Source: Microbacterium flavescens
Lineage (GTDB): Bacteria; Actinomycetota; Actinomycetes; Actinomycetales; Microbacteriaceae
Length of the DNA: 64,000 bases
Reading direction: 5' to 3'
Assembly: GCF_018588945.1 (NCBI RefSeq)
Contig: NZ_JAFIWA010000005.1
Location: forward strand, 124,001-188,000
Both the position numbers and the translations under genes were made by a program. Positions 51,701 to 61,064 of this stretch are shown piece after piece. The stretch's first letter is position 1. Every line of letters starts with the position of its first letter. Under the pieces are notes generated by a model. It worked only from the letters and a program-made list of their open reading frames with translations. It did no database searches and was not told where the DNA came from.

Positions 51701-52513
51701 TCAGGGAGCCGAGCCCGCGAGATGGTCCAGCTGGGCGCGCGTCGAGGCCACCGCGGCGAAGCGGACGCGCGGGTCGATCTCGCCGTAGACGCGGTCGACG
51801 ATCGCCTCGACCAGCGCGGGATCGTCGGATGCCTCGGCCCCGAGCTCCGCGAGAACGCCGCGCACCTGATCCAGGCGCTGGCTGCGGTGGGCCCGGTACT
51901 CGCGGCAGGTCGCCGCGAGGTCGGGGAGCATCGCTCCGTGCGCGGGCAGCACGGGGATCGATCCGAATGCCTCGAGCGTGTCCAACGATGCGAGGTAGGG
52001 GCCGATGGCACCGTCGGGGTGCGCGATCACGGTGGTTCCGCGGCCGAGGATGGTGTCGCCCGTCAGCATCGTGCCGCCTGCAGCGGAACCGCCCGGCGCC
52101 GTGTCCTCCGGAAGATGGAAGCTGACCGAATCCGTGGTGTGCCCGGGCGTGGCCACCACCCGGATGCGCGTGCCAGAAGCCTCGATCTCCTCGTCCGCTG
52201 AGAGGGGCGCCGCCTCCCGGCACAGGTCGGACCGCCACGCCCGGACAGGGGCGCCAGTGAGCGCGACGAGCGAATCGACCCCCTCGACGTGGTCCGGATG
52301 GTGGTGCGTGATGAGGATCAGCTCGACCCGCCCGAACCCGGCGATCCGCTCCAGATGCGCGGCATCCTCCGGACCCGGATCGACCACGACGACCCCGTCG
52401 GCGCCGGGCGACGAGATGAGGAAGGAGTTCGTGCCGTCCAGCGTCATCGGCCCGGGATTGGGCGCGAGCACCCGTGTGACCAGCCGCGTCCAGCGATCCG
52501 GAGACGGCGTCAC
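51701..52513 (-). CDS. Metallo-beta-lactamase fold hydrolase (LACTB2-like)
   Basis: A 270-residue MBL protein. THHHPDHVEG is the metal motif, followed by His in ATPGHTTDSV and Asp in LTGDTILG. The C-terminal helical part resembles LACTB2 (a winged-helix end). The GTG start lies one base from the cytochrome b stop, and it ends the etf operon. Likely a hydrolase of an unknown ester or nucleic acid. Confidence 0.87.
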   Translation of the reverse strand: MTPSPDRWTRLVTRVLAPNPGPMTLDGTNSFLISSPGADGVVVVDPGPEDAAHLERIAGFGRVELILITHHHPDHVEGVDSLVALTGAPVRAWRSDLCREAAPLSADEEIEASGTRIRVVATPGHTTDSVSFHLPEDTAPGGSAAGGTMLTGDTILGRGTTVIAHPDGAIGPYLASLDTLEAFGSIPVLPAHGAMLPDLAATCREYRAHRSQRLDQVRGVLAELGAEASDDPALVEAIVDRVYGEIDPRVRFAAVASTRAQLDHLAGSAP

Positions 52514-52514
52514 G

Positions 52515-54206
52515 TCAGCGACTCGAGACGCTGCCGAACAGCCGGGCGATGGGCGCGAGGACGAGGGGCCGAGCCGCGATCCAGGCAGCCGCGATGACGA
52601 GCATCGAGACGGCGAAGATCCAGAATCCTGCCCAGTTGTCGGCGTAGGCGTTCGGGTCGACGGAGCCCTGCGCGGCGTACATGTGGTTCAGGTTGCGCAG
52701 CGCCCCGGTGGCGAACACCAGGACGACGTGCACGAAGATGAACAGCACGAAGTAGATCATCACCGGGAAGTGCACCGCACGGGCCCACTCCACGGGATAC
52801 GCCTTGCTCAGGCCTGTGGCGTTCTTCGGCCAGATCCCCGACATCCGCACGCCGGTGATGACGGCGAGCGGAGCCGCTACGAACACCGTGGCGAAGTACG
52901 CGATCTGCTGGAGCGCGTTGTAGTTCACCCAGCCGTTCTCGGTCGGCCAGTCGAGCGACACGTACTGCAGCGCCGCAGAGATCGCGTTCGGGAAAACCTC
53001 CCACGACGTGGGGACGATCCGCATCCACTGCCCGGTGAGGAACAGCAGCACCACGAAGATGACGCCGTTGACGAGCCACAGGATGTCCAGCGACTGGTGG
53101 AACCAGATCGTCAGGCTGATCTTGCGCTTGCTGTTCCACTTCGGCGTCCAGAACGCCGTCGGTCGCTTCTCGCCGCGGATTCTGATGCCCGAGCGGATGA
53201 CGAGCACCATCAGGAACACGTTGAAGAAGTGCTGCCAGCCGAGCCACGCCGGGAACCCGACCGGGGCTCCTTCGGGCAGGTGGTACTCGCCCGGGTACGC
53301 CGCCAGGAAGTCGGTGCCCCACTGCGTCGAGAGCAGCCACCGCACCGCGAACACCGCCATGCCCGCGGCGAACAGCAGACCGCCGCCGGCGACGATGGCC
53401 GCGCCGGCCCACTGCGTCTTGGTGAACGGTCCGATCCGCGCCGGCTCGGGCTTGGCTGCCGGGCGGGCCGACGCCGCGGCCCCGGGCCACACGGTCCGGG
53501 TGAACGGCAGCGGCCGATCCAGGGGAACCCCCGACGGCGTGCGGGCAGGCTCAGGTGCGACCGCGACGGCAGCGGCCGCCGGAGCGGCGGGAGCGGTGAC
53601 GGATGCCGCGACCTCCGGCACCTCGGGCGCTTCGGGCGCGGGCACGGGCGCGGCGGGCGCGAACCCGGCCGGCGGCCACGGCTCGCCGCCGGGCGTTCGC
53701 GGCAGTCCGCGGCGAAGCTTCGGGCCCTCGACGCCGGCCGCGGTCGTTGAGCGAGCGGAGCGAGACGAAACGTCGCCCGCCGGAGTCTCGGGCTGCTCCG
53801 CGCGTTTCGTCTCGTCGCTTCGCTCCTCGCTCAACGACCCGGAAGGAGCAGGCGCGGATGCCGCGGCAACGGCCGGCGCGGCAACGACACCCGCGGGCGG
53901 CCACGGCTCGCCGCCGGGCGTGCGCGGCAGCCCGCGACGGATCGCGCGGCCCTCGACGCCGCTGGTCACGGTCGTTGAGCGAGCGGGGCGAGACGAGACG
54001 TCCTCGACGGGCGTCCCTGGCTGCGCAGCGCGTTTCGTCTCGTCGCTGCGCTCCTCGCTCGACGACCCCGAAACCTCGGGAGCGGCAGCGGGAGCCGCAG
54101 CGGGCGAAGCAGCGACGCCGTCCGGCGCCTCACCGCTCGGAGGCCAGGGCTCGCCGCCGGTCATGCGCGGCAGGCCGCGACGCAGGGTCGTGCCGTAGGT
54201 CGCCAT
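52515..54206 (-). CDS. Cytochrome b-type membrane protein with repeat-built N-terminal half
   Basis: A 563-residue protein. Residues 1 to about 270 are disordered and contain three copies of RRGLPRxxGGEPWPP near 9, 90 and 170, separated by SEERSDETKR... and ...SSRSARSTT segments that are translated REP-like repeats. Residues about 275-560 form a cytochrome b domain with about five to six helices. Candidate heme ligands are His in LGWQHFFNVFLM, IWFHQSLDILW, and two in AVHFPVMIYFVLFIFVH. It starts 7 bases after etfA, so it may pass electrons between ETF and the quinone pool; this is inference. Confidence 0.85.
   Translation of the reverse strand: MATYGTTLRRGLPRMTGGEPWPPSGEAPDGVAASPAAAPAAAPEVSGSSSEERSDETKRAAQPGTPVEDVSSRPARSTTVTSGVEGRAIRRGLPRTPGGEPWPPAGVVAAPAVAAASAPAPSGSLSEERSDETKRAEQPETPAGDVSSRSARSTTAAGVEGPKLRRGLPRTPGGEPWPPAGFAPAAPVPAPEAPEVPEVAASVTAPAAPAAAAVAVAPEPARTPSGVPLDRPLPFTRTVWPGAAASARPAAKPEPARIGPFTKTQWAGAAIVAGGGLLFAAGMAVFAVRWLLSTQWGTDFLAAYPGEYHLPEGAPVGFPAWLGWQHFFNVFLMVLVIRSGIRIRGEKRPTAFWTPKWNSKRKISLTIWFHQSLDILWLVNGVIFVVLLFLTGQWMRIVPTSWEVFPNAISAALQYVSLDWPTENGWVNYNALQQIAYFATVFVAAPLAVITGVRMSGIWPKNATGLSKAYPVEWARAVHFPVMIYFVLFIFVHVVLVFATGALRNLNHMYAAQGSVDPNAYADNWAGFWIFAVSMLVIAAAWIAARPLVLAPIARLFGSVSSR
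53742..53840. repeat. Inverted pair of family B REP-like elements, translated
   Basis: GTCGTTGAGCGAGC...GCGAGACGAAACG (from 53742) and its reverse complement (to 53840) lie face to face about 30 bases apart within the cytochrome b gene. The pair encodes SLSEERSDETKR and SSRSARSTT on the minus strand without breaking the frame. Confidence 0.9.
53971..54067. repeat. Second inverted pair of family B elements in the same gene
   Basis: The same head-to-head pair as at 53742-53840, with a few differences (GAGCGGGGCGAGACGAGACG at one end). It encodes SSEERSDETKR and SSRPARSTT in frame. Each pair together with the adjoining RRGLPRTPGGEPWPP codons forms a roughly 230-base direct repeat. Confidence 0.9.
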
Positions 54207-54213
54207 GACTCCG

Positions 54214-55179
54214 CTACGCCTTCTTCGCCTCGAGTGCCGCGATCAGCTGCGGAACGACCGTGAAGAGGTCGCCCACGACGCCGAAGTCGGCGACCTCGAA
54301 GATCGGCGCGTCGGCGTCCTTGTTGATCGCGACGATCGTCTTGGCTGTCTGCATGCCGGCCTTGTGCTGGATCGCCCCCGAGATCCCGAGTGCGACGTAC
54401 AGCTGCGGTGCCACCGACACACCGGTCTGCCCGACCTGCGCCGCCTGCGGCACGTATCCGGCATCGACCGCGGCACGCGATGCGCCCACGGCTGCGCCGA
54501 GTGCGTCGGCGAGCTGCTCGACGAGCACGAACTGGTCCTTCGAGCCGAGACCGCGACCGCCGGAGACGACCTTCGTCGCACCACGCAGCTCCGGACGCGA
54601 CGACGACACGACCGCGGCATCCACCGACTCGACCGTCGCCGTCTTGCGGCCCGACGGCGTCACCTGCAGCGCCTCCACCGCGGGAGAGGCGACCGCGTCC
54701 GCCCGCGCGTCGACCGAGCCCTGCCGGATCGTGATCACCGGCGCACCCCACGTGACCGCGGACTGCACGTTGTACGCGCCGCCGTACACGGAGTGCTGCG
54801 CGAGCACGCCTTCGTCGTCGCGCGAGACGCCGACGGCATCGACCGCGATCGCCGACCGCGTGCGCGCCGCGAATCGTCCCGCCGCCTCCCGGCCGGTCAC
54901 CGAGTGCGACACCAGGATGGCGTCCGGGCGCACCAGCGTCGCAGCGGCGTCGAGGGCGTCCGCGATCGGCACCACCAGACCGTCGCCGGCGGGTGCGACC
55001 AGCACGGATCCGGCGCCGAGGGCCGCGGCATCCGTCGCCAGCTTCTCGTAGCCGACCACGAGGGCGACCGGCGTGCCGACCTGCGCGGCTGCACCGAGCA
55101 CCTCTGCGGCCGACTTCGCCAGCTCGCCGCCGGGGGTCACGTCGAGCAGGACCAGGATCGAATCTTCAGCAAACGTCAT
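54214..55179 (-). CDS. etfA: Electron transfer flavoprotein subunit alpha
   Basis: A 321-residue ETF alpha subunit, which binds FAD and shuttles electrons from acyl-CoA dehydrogenases. The C-terminal FAD domain shows [39 protein letters not shown] and [22 protein letters not shown]. It follows etfB closely and is followed by the cytochrome b gene. The start is the ATG at 55179, with GTG one codon upstream as an alternative. It can serve the acyl-CoA dehydrogenase encoded at 58659. Confidence 0.96.
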   Translation of the reverse strand: MTFAEDSILVLLDVTPGGELAKSAAEVLGAAAQVGTPVALVVGYEKLATDAAALGAGSVLVAPAGDGLVVPIADALDAAATLVRPDAILVSHSVTGREAAGRFAARTRSAIAVDAVGVSRDDEGVLAQHSVYGGAYNVQSAVTWGAPVITIRQGSVDARADAVASPAVEALQVTPSGRKTATVESVDAAVVSSSRPELRGATKVVSGGRGLGSKDQFVLVEQLADALGAAVGASRAAVDAGYVPQAAQVGQTGVSVAPQLYVALGISGAIQHKAGMQTAKTIVAINKDADAPIFEVADFGVVGDLFTVVPQLIAALEAKKA

Positions 55180-55192
55180 CACACACGCACCC

Positions 55193-55969
55193 TTACGCCA
55201 GCCGGTTCTGAATCAGGAACTCGGCGAGCTTCTCGCCGGCATCGCCCTCATCGACGATCTTCGTGCCCGCCTCACGCGGCGGTTTCTCCGACAGACCGAT
55301 CACGATGGACCGCGACGCGTTCGGATCGTGCGGGTCGATCCCGAGGTCGTCCAGCGACAGCGTCTCGAACGGCTTCTTCTTCGCCGCCATGATGCCCTTG
55401 AAGTTCGGGAAGCGCGCATCGGGCAGGGCCTCGGTGATCGAGATCACCGCCGGCAGGGTCGCCGACAGGTTCATCGACGCGCCCTCGACCGCGCGCGTGC
55501 CCGAAACGGTGCCCTCGCCGATCTCCACCGACGTCAGATACGTCGCGGCGGGCACATCCAGGATCTCCGCCACCATGACGGGGACCACGCCACCCGAGCC
55601 GTCCGTCGACTGGTTCCCGGCGATCACCAGATCGAAGCCGGTGCGCTGCACCGCCGCCGCCAGCACCTCCGCGGTCAGCCCCATGTCGGCACCGAGCAGC
55701 GCCTCATCGACGACCTGCACCGCCGACGCGGCACCCATCGCCAAGCCCTTGCGCACGGTGGACGTCGCCGACTCCGGCGTCATCGACAGCACCACGACCT
55801 CGGTGCCGGGATTCTTGTCGGCATACGACAGCGCGACCTCGATCGCGCGCTCGCCGATCTCGTCCATGACCGCTTCCGATGCCCCGCGATCGGCCAGACC
55901 GGTCTCCAGAGACAGCTTGCGATCCCCGTAGGTATCCGGGACTTCCTTGACCAGGACGACGATCCTCAT
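55193..55969 (-). CDS. etfB: Electron transfer flavoprotein subunit beta
   Basis: A 258-residue ETF beta subunit that binds AMP and pairs with EtfA. Features are [13 protein letters not shown], the conserved loop [19 protein letters not shown], and [29 protein letters not shown], which contains the recognition loop for dehydrogenases. GAGGAGATCGAT precedes the ATG. It is the first gene of an operon etfB-etfA-cytochrome b-MBL. Confidence 0.96.
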   Translation of the reverse strand: MRIVVLVKEVPDTYGDRKLSLETGLADRGASEAVMDEIGERAIEVALSYADKNPGTEVVVLSMTPESATSTVRKGLAMGAASAVQVVDEALLGADMGLTAEVLAAAVQRTGFDLVIAGNQSTDGSGGVVPVMVAEILDVPAATYLTSVEIGEGTVSGTRAVEGASMNLSATLPAVISITEALPDARFPNFKGIMAAKKKPFETLSLDDLGIDPHDPNASRSIVIGLSEKPPREAGTKIVDEGDAGEKLAEFLIQNRLA

Positions 55970-56211
55970 ATCGATCTCCTCACGCTGGGCACGAGTCTAA
56001 GACGCAGCGAAGAATGTACCCAATCGAGCGTTGCGGGCAGGTAACGGGTCGCGCAGATCCCGGACAATGTATACACAGAGAGCGGATCCGGGCGACCCGA
56101 AGAACGCACATCCACCTTGGCAACGCGATTCGCCCGGGAGCAACCCGTCGTCGCACTGAGTGAGCGGAGGACGGGAGTTCTTCCACGCTACGGTGGATCG
56201 AGGAGGTCGAC

Positions 56212-56748
56212 ATGGCAGCACCCAAGCGTCTTCCGGTCGATCCGATCGCCGAGGCCAAGAGGCAGTGGATCGAGCACGGATGGGAGCCGGCCGCGGCCGG
56301 CATGACCGCCGTCACCTCGATCATCCGCGCACAGCAGCTGCTGTTCGCCCGCATCGACGCGACCCTCAAGCCGTTCGGCCTCTCTTTCGCCCGGTACGAG
56401 ATGCTTCGCCTCCTCGCTTTCACGAGAGCGGGACGGATGCCGATGGCCAGCGCCATCGCGAGACTCCAGGTGCATCCGACCAGCGTCACCAACACGGTCG
56501 ACCGCCTCGCTCGTGACGGCCTCGTCACCCGCGAGCCGCACCCCATCGACGGGCGCGCCGCGATGCTCGTCATCACGCCCGCCGGGCTAGATCTCGTCGA
56601 GGACGCGACGGTCGCCCTCAACGAGGGCGTGTTCGAAGACGTCGGCCTCACCGAGGACGACACGGCCGAGCTGGTGCGCATCATCGCGCGGTTCCGCAAG
56701 GACTCCGGCGACTTCACCGACCCGCGGCCGCAGCCCGACCCTCTGTAA
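56212..56748 (+). CDS. MarR-family transcriptional regulator
   Basis: A 178-residue MarR protein. The winged helix spans PMASAIARLQVHPTSVTNTVDRLARDGLV and REPHPIDGRAAMLVITPAG. A longer N-terminal part (about 30 residues) precedes the core. AGGAGG lies five bases before the ATG. It is divergent from etfB with a 242-base gap, so it may control the ETF operon or the acyl-CoA genes; no clear operator was picked out. Confidence 0.9.
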   Translation: MAAPKRLPVDPIAEAKRQWIEHGWEPAAAGMTAVTSIIRAQQLLFARIDATLKPFGLSFARYEMLRLLAFTRAGRMPMASAIARLQVHPTSVTNTVDRLARDGLVTREPHPIDGRAAMLVITPAGLDLVEDATVALNEGVFEDVGLTEDDTAELVRIIARFRKDSGDFTDPRPQPDPL

Positions 56749-56750
56749 CG

Positions 56751-56832
56751 CTGCGCGAGCGAAGCGAGACGAAACGCGCCCTGACCGCCCCACCCCCCGG
56801 TCGTTGAGCGAGCGAAGCGAGACGAAACGCGC
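56751..56832. repeat. Two direct family B REP-like elements after the MarR gene
   Basis: A 5'-shortened copy (56751-56778) and a full copy (about 56799-56832) of GTCGTTGAGCGAGC...GCGAGACGAAACG in the same orientation, between the stop of marR and the convergent enoyl-CoA hydratase. The second copy reaches the hydratase stop region. Confidence 0.85.
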
Positions 56833-56833
56833 C

Positions 56834-57610
56834 TCACCGCCCCTGGAAGTCAGGCGACCGCTTCTCGCGGAAGGCCGCCATGCCCTCCTTCTGGTCGGCG
56901 GTGTCGAACAGGCTCGCGAAGATGTGGCGCTCGAGACGCAGCCCCTCGGCGAGCGGCACCTCCATGGCCGCGTCGAGCGTCGCCTTCGCCGCGTACAGCG
57001 AGGGCAGCGATTTCGAGGCGATCGCCTCCGCCGTCTTCGCTGCCTCGTCGAGAAGATCGGCGGCCGGCACGACGCGCGAGACGAGTCCCGAGCGCTCGGC
57101 TTCCGCGGCATCCATCATCCGGCCCGACAGGATCAGGTCGGCCGCCTTGTAGTACCCGATCGCGCGGATCAGGCGCTGCGAGCCGCCCATGCCCGGGATG
57201 ACCCCGAGGTTGATCTCGGGCTGCCCGAACTTCGCGTTGTCGGCGGCGAGGATGATGTCGCACATCATCGCCAGCTCGCAGCCGCCGCCGAGCGCGTAGC
57301 CCGAAACCGCCGCGATGACCGGCGTGCGCACCGCGGCGAACTGCGCCCATCCGCCGAAGTGGTCGCCCATCAGCATCTCGAGTCCGTTCTTGGACTCCAT
57401 CTCCTTGATGTCGGCACCGGCGGCGAACGCCCGCTCGGTCCCGGTGAGCACGATGGCGCCGATGCCCTGGTCGAGATCGAAAGCGGATGCCGCGGCCACG
57501 ACATCCCGCATCGTCTGCGTGTTGAGGGCGTTGAGCGCCTCGGGGCGGTTGAGGGTGATCCAGCCGACGCGTCCACGCGTCTCGACCAGGATCGTCTCGT
57601 ACTCGGCCAT
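56834..57610 (-). CDS. Enoyl-CoA hydratase
   Basis: A 258-residue crotonase that hydrates enoyl-CoA. Active-site Glu residues are in [16 protein letters not shown] and [19 protein letters not shown], and the oxyanion loop is [10 protein letters not shown]. The start at 57610 has a weak ribosome site. In the valine route here it would act on methacrylyl-CoA, upstream of the hydroxyisobutyrate dehydrogenase. It follows the mmsB-like gene by 141 bases. Confidence 0.95.
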   Translation of the reverse strand: MAEYETILVETRGRVGWITLNRPEALNALNTQTMRDVVAAASAFDLDQGIGAIVLTGTERAFAAGADIKEMESKNGLEMLMGDHFGGWAQFAAVRTPVIAAVSGYALGGGCELAMMCDIILAADNAKFGQPEINLGVIPGMGGSQRLIRAIGYYKAADLILSGRMMDAAEAERSGLVSRVVPAADLLDEAAKTAEAIASKSLPSLYAAKATLDAAMEVPLAEGLRLERHIFASLFDTADQKEGMAAFREKRSPDFQGR

Positions 57611-57751
57611 CGTTGCCCGCTTTCGTCTCAGGGTCGTGAACATTTCACCAGAACAGGTGATCTGGCGGCGACAGGCCGATCCGGCCGCAATCGTCCTGCC
57701 TGCGCCAGAACAGGAGATCTCGGCAAGCGGAGACCGCTCGGCGACGCCGGG

Positions 57752-58657
57752 TCAGTCGGTGTCCGCGCGGATGGTGTTGATGATCCCCGAGAAGTCCTGG
57801 CCGGCACCGGGGCCGTCGGCGAACTCCTGGTAGATCCGCCGGGCGAGCATGCCCATCTGCGCATCGACCCCCGTCGAGAGGATCGCGTGCTCGGCGAGCC
57901 CGAGGTCCTTCGACATGAGGGCGCCCGCGAAGCCGGGCTGGTAGTCGCGGTTGGCGGGGCTCGTCGGCACAGGTCCGGGCACGGGGCAGTTCGTGGTGAG
58001 CGCCCAGCACTGGCCGGAGGCGTTCGAGGCGACGTCGAAGAGCGCCTGGTGTGAGAGCCCGAGCCGCTCCCCCAGCACGAACGCCTCGGCGACCGCGATC
58101 TGCGAGACCGCGAGGATCATGTTGTTGCAGACCTTAGCCGCCTGGCCGAGCCCTGCTCCGCCGCAGTGCACGACGCGACGCCCCATCGCCTCGAGGACGG
58201 GCCGCGCCGCCTCGAAGTCGTCGTCGCCACCGCCGACCATGAAGGCGAGCGTCGCGTTCTCGGCGCCGACGACCCCGCCCGACACGGGCGCGTCGAGCGA
58301 GCGGTGTCCTGCGGCCTCGGCCAGCTCGTGGGCGGCGCGCGCCTCGTCGACGGCGATGGTGGACGAGTCGATGAACAGCGTGCCCGGCTCCGCGACGGCG
58401 AGCAGCCCGTCGGCGCCGTCGACGCCGCGGTAGGCGTCGAGCACCTGGGTTCCCGACTGGAACATCGTGATCACGATCTCGGCACGGGACGCCGCCACCG
58501 CGGCCGAGCCCGACTCGGCGACCGCGAGTCCGCCCTGGGCCGCGGCATCCATCGCTCCCTGGAAGACGTCGAAGCCGACGACCTCGTGACCCGCGGCGGC
58601 GAGGTTGCGGGCCATCGGGAGGCCCATGTGTCCGAGTCCGAGGAAGGCGATGCGCAT
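57752..58657 (-). CDS. mmsB: 3-hydroxyisobutyrate dehydrogenase
   Basis: A 301-residue beta-hydroxyacid dehydrogenase that oxidises 3-hydroxyisobutyrate in valine catabolism. IAFLGLGHMGLPMARNL is the NAD loop, DAPVSGGVVGAENATL the substrate motif, and AKVCNNMILAVSQIAVAEA contains the catalytic Lys. It starts one base before the acyl-CoA dehydrogenase stop. The operon supports the mmsB assignment over other members of the family. Confidence 0.94.
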   Translation of the reverse strand: MRIAFLGLGHMGLPMARNLAAAGHEVVGFDVFQGAMDAAAQGGLAVAESGSAAVAASRAEIVITMFQSGTQVLDAYRGVDGADGLLAVAEPGTLFIDSSTIAVDEARAAHELAEAAGHRSLDAPVSGGVVGAENATLAFMVGGGDDDFEAARPVLEAMGRRVVHCGGAGLGQAAKVCNNMILAVSQIAVAEAFVLGERLGLSHQALFDVASNASGQCWALTTNCPVPGPVPTSPANRDYQPGFAGALMSKDLGLAEHAILSTGVDAQMGMLARRIYQEFADGPGAGQDFSGIINTIRADTD

Positions 58658-58658
58658 G

Positions 58659-59819
58659 TCAGGCTCCCAGCAGCTCGCGGCCGATGATGACGCGCATGAT
58701 TTCGTTCGTGCCCTCGAGGATCTGGTGCACCCGCAGGTCGCGGACCACCTTCTCGATGCCGTAGTCGTGGAGGTAGCCGTAGCCGCCGTGCAGCTGCAGC
58801 GCCTCGTTCGCGATGCGGAAGCCCGCGTCGGTCGCGTAGCGCTTGGCCATGGCGCACTGCATCGACGCGTCGGCGGCCTTCGCGTCGACCGCGGCCGCGG
58901 CATCCCTCACCAGCGCACGCGCCGCGCGCAGCTCGGTCGCCAGATCGGCGAGCGTGAACACGACCGACTGCTTCTCGGCCAGCGGCTCGCCGAACGTGAA
59001 GCGCTCGTGCACGTAGGCGACCGCCCGGTCGAGCGCCCACTGCGCTCCGCCGAGCGAGCATGCGGCGATGTTGATACGGCCGCCGTCGAGTGCCGACATG
59101 GCGATCTTGAACCCCTGGCCGTCGCTGCCGAGCATGTTCGCGGCGGAGACGCGCACCTCGTCGAGGATGACCTGGCGCGTCGGCTGCGCGTTCCAGCCCA
59201 TCTTCTTCTCGTTCGCACCGAACGAGAGCCCGGCGGTGTCGGCCGGCACGAGGAACGCGGTGATTCCTCGCGCGCCCGGGTCGCCCGTGCGTGCCATGAC
59301 GATGTAGACGGATGCCTCGCCCGCGCCGGAGATGAACTGCTTGACGCCGGTCAGCACGAACTCGTCGCCGTCGCGGATGGCGCTCGTGGTGATGGCGGCG
59401 GCGTCGGATCCTGCACCGGGCTCGGTCAGGCAGTAGCTGCCGAAGCCCTCCATCGAGGTGAGGAGGGGGAGCCACTCCTGGCGCTGCGCGTCGGTGCCGT
59501 ACGTGTCGATCATCCACGCGACCATGTTGTGGATGCTGATGTACGCCGCGATCGCGGGGTCGCCGACGGCGAGCTCCTCGAAGATGGCCGCCGAGTCGGA
59601 GCGGGAGAGTCCGGTTCCGCCGACGTCCTCGCGCACGTAGATGCCGCCGAGCCCGAGCTCACCGGCGCGGTGCAGTGTGTCGCGCGGGAAGTGCTTCTGC
59701 TCGTCCCACTCCAGTGCGTGCGGCGCCAGCTCGGCAGCGGCGAACTCACGGACCGCTTCGATGACGGCGGCGCGCTCGTCCGGCGAGAGGGCAGTCGGTG
59801 GGGTGATCGTCATGGACAT
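58659..59819 (-). CDS. Acyl-CoA dehydrogenase (isobutyryl-CoA type)
   Basis: A 386-residue FAD acyl-CoA dehydrogenase. YCLTEPGAGSDAAA is the FAD site, QLHGGYGYLHDYGIEKVVRDLRVHQILEGTNEIMRVIIGRELL the C-terminal signature, with the catalytic Glu in EGTNE. Together with mmsB and the hydratase this suggests isobutyryl-CoA as substrate. GGAGCAACG precedes the ATG at 59819, which is preferred to the ATG two codons later. It would donate electrons to the ETF encoded at 54214-55969. Confidence 0.94.
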   Translation of the reverse strand: MSMTITPPTALSPDERAAVIEAVREFAAAELAPHALEWDEQKHFPRDTLHRAGELGLGGIYVREDVGGTGLSRSDSAAIFEELAVGDPAIAAYISIHNMVAWMIDTYGTDAQRQEWLPLLTSMEGFGSYCLTEPGAGSDAAAITTSAIRDGDEFVLTGVKQFISGAGEASVYIVMARTGDPGARGITAFLVPADTAGLSFGANEKKMGWNAQPTRQVILDEVRVSAANMLGSDGQGFKIAMSALDGGRINIAACSLGGAQWALDRAVAYVHERFTFGEPLAEKQSVVFTLADLATELRAARALVRDAAAAVDAKAADASMQCAMAKRYATDAGFRIANEALQLHGGYGYLHDYGIEKVVRDLRVHQILEGTNEIMRVIIGRELLGA

Positions 59820-59903
59820 CGTTGCTCCTTCAGCCTCACCGGAACGCCTTCGTGAGGCATCCTGATGAAAGTCACCGTGCCTTCGTTGGCACCTTGCCGA
59901 TTT

Positions 59904-59921
59904 TACATGGACTTCCATGTA
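59904..59921. promoter_or_regulatory. Palindrome TACATGGACTTCCATGTA
   Basis: A perfect 8-base inverted repeat with a CT centre, in the gap between the acyl-CoA dehydrogenase operon and the divergent corA gene. It overlaps AT-rich sequence that could hold a -10 box for the dehydrogenase operon (TGTAAAAT on the minus strand). It is likely an operator for a TetR- or MarR-type regulator of the catabolic genes. Confidence 0.65.
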
Positions 59922-60035
59922 TTTGCGAGGGAGTCAGAGATTGCGCGGCCGCTACGCCGCTTCGACCGAGATCACAAGGCCTTCTTCCGCGGGCTGCCGA
60001 CGCCTACCGTTGAGCCCGCCACGGGAGGGGTTCAC

Positions 60036-61043
60036 ATGTCTCAGACCACGCAGGCCGATTCGAACGGCGCCGTCTTCCAGGTGCTGGACGGGATCGAAAG
60101 GCTCGACGACGCGGACGTCTCCGATGTCCCCGCGGCGATCAAGAGGGCATCACGGCGCGACGGCTTCGTCTGGGTGTCGCTCGTGAACCCCGATGAGGAC
60201 CTCGTCACCGAAGCGCGGGAGCGGCTGGGCATCCATCCCGTCGCCGCCGCGGATGTCGTGTCGGGGCGACAGCAGCCGAAGGTGCAGAAGTTCGCAGAGC
60301 ACCTCTTCGTGCTGCTCTGGCAGATCCTCCCCCAGGACGGCTCGAGCGACATCGACCTGGGCCAGACCTTCCTCTACATCGGAGAGGGCTGGCTGCTCAC
60401 CGTCCAGCGCACCGACGGCGAGGCCACCGACCTCCACGAGCTCGTCTCGGAGTCGCCCGTGGAGCTGCGGAACAGTCCGATGGCGGCCGCGTACGTGATC
60501 ATGGCCCACATCGTCGACGGTTATGCCAAGGCAGCGGCCGACGTCGAGTCCGATCTCGAGGAGCTCGAGGAGCAGGTCTTCACGGACTCGACGACGGAGG
60601 ACCACCGGCGCATCTACCGGGTGCGGAAGAACATCGGCCGCATCGACCGCGCGGTCTCGAGCATCGCGGCTGCGCTCCGGGAGAGCACCGACCACCTCGA
60701 CGCCATGACGGTGCGCAACGAGCACGTGGTGCCGTACCTGCACGACCTGCTGGACGATGCTGCGGGGACGGCCGCCCTGATCAACAATCAGAGCCGCGCG
60801 CTGGACGCGATCCTGTCGAGCCACGAGAACAACGTCGCCGCACGTCAGAACAAGGACATGCGCACCATCTCGGCGTTCGCGGCGCTCCTCGCTCTGCCGA
60901 CCCTCATCGCCGGGCTATACGGGATGAACTTCAAGAACATCCCGCTGGTGCAGTGGCAGTACGGGTGGCTGGCGATCGGCGTGGCGATGGTCGTGGTCGA
61001 CATCGTCATCTACGTCATGTTCAAGCGCCGCAACTGGCTGTGA
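60036..61043 (+). CDS. corA: CorA-family magnesium/cobalt transporter
   Basis: A 335-residue CorA homologue. A large cytoplasmic N-terminal domain is followed by two helices near the C-terminus, with the pore motif GMN in LYGMNFKNIP. It ends with the basic MFKRRNWL. GGGAGGGG precedes the ATG at 60036. It is divergent from the acyl-CoA dehydrogenase operon. Confidence 0.94.
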   Translation: MSQTTQADSNGAVFQVLDGIERLDDADVSDVPAAIKRASRRDGFVWVSLVNPDEDLVTEARERLGIHPVAAADVVSGRQQPKVQKFAEHLFVLLWQILPQDGSSDIDLGQTFLYIGEGWLLTVQRTDGEATDLHELVSESPVELRNSPMAAAYVIMAHIVDGYAKAAADVESDLEELEEQVFTDSTTEDHRRIYRVRKNIGRIDRAVSSIAAALRESTDHLDAMTVRNEHVVPYLHDLLDDAAGTAALINNQSRALDAILSSHENNVAARQNKDMRTISAFAALLALPTLIAGLYGMNFKNIPLVQWQYGWLAIGVAMVVVDIVIYVMFKRRNWL

Positions 61044-61064
61044 GCCGCCCCGCAGTCCCGACGG

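Noticed and set aside
53742..54067. CRISPR-like array
   Set aside because: The repeats are inverted pairs inside a coding frame with no uniform spacers and no cas genes.
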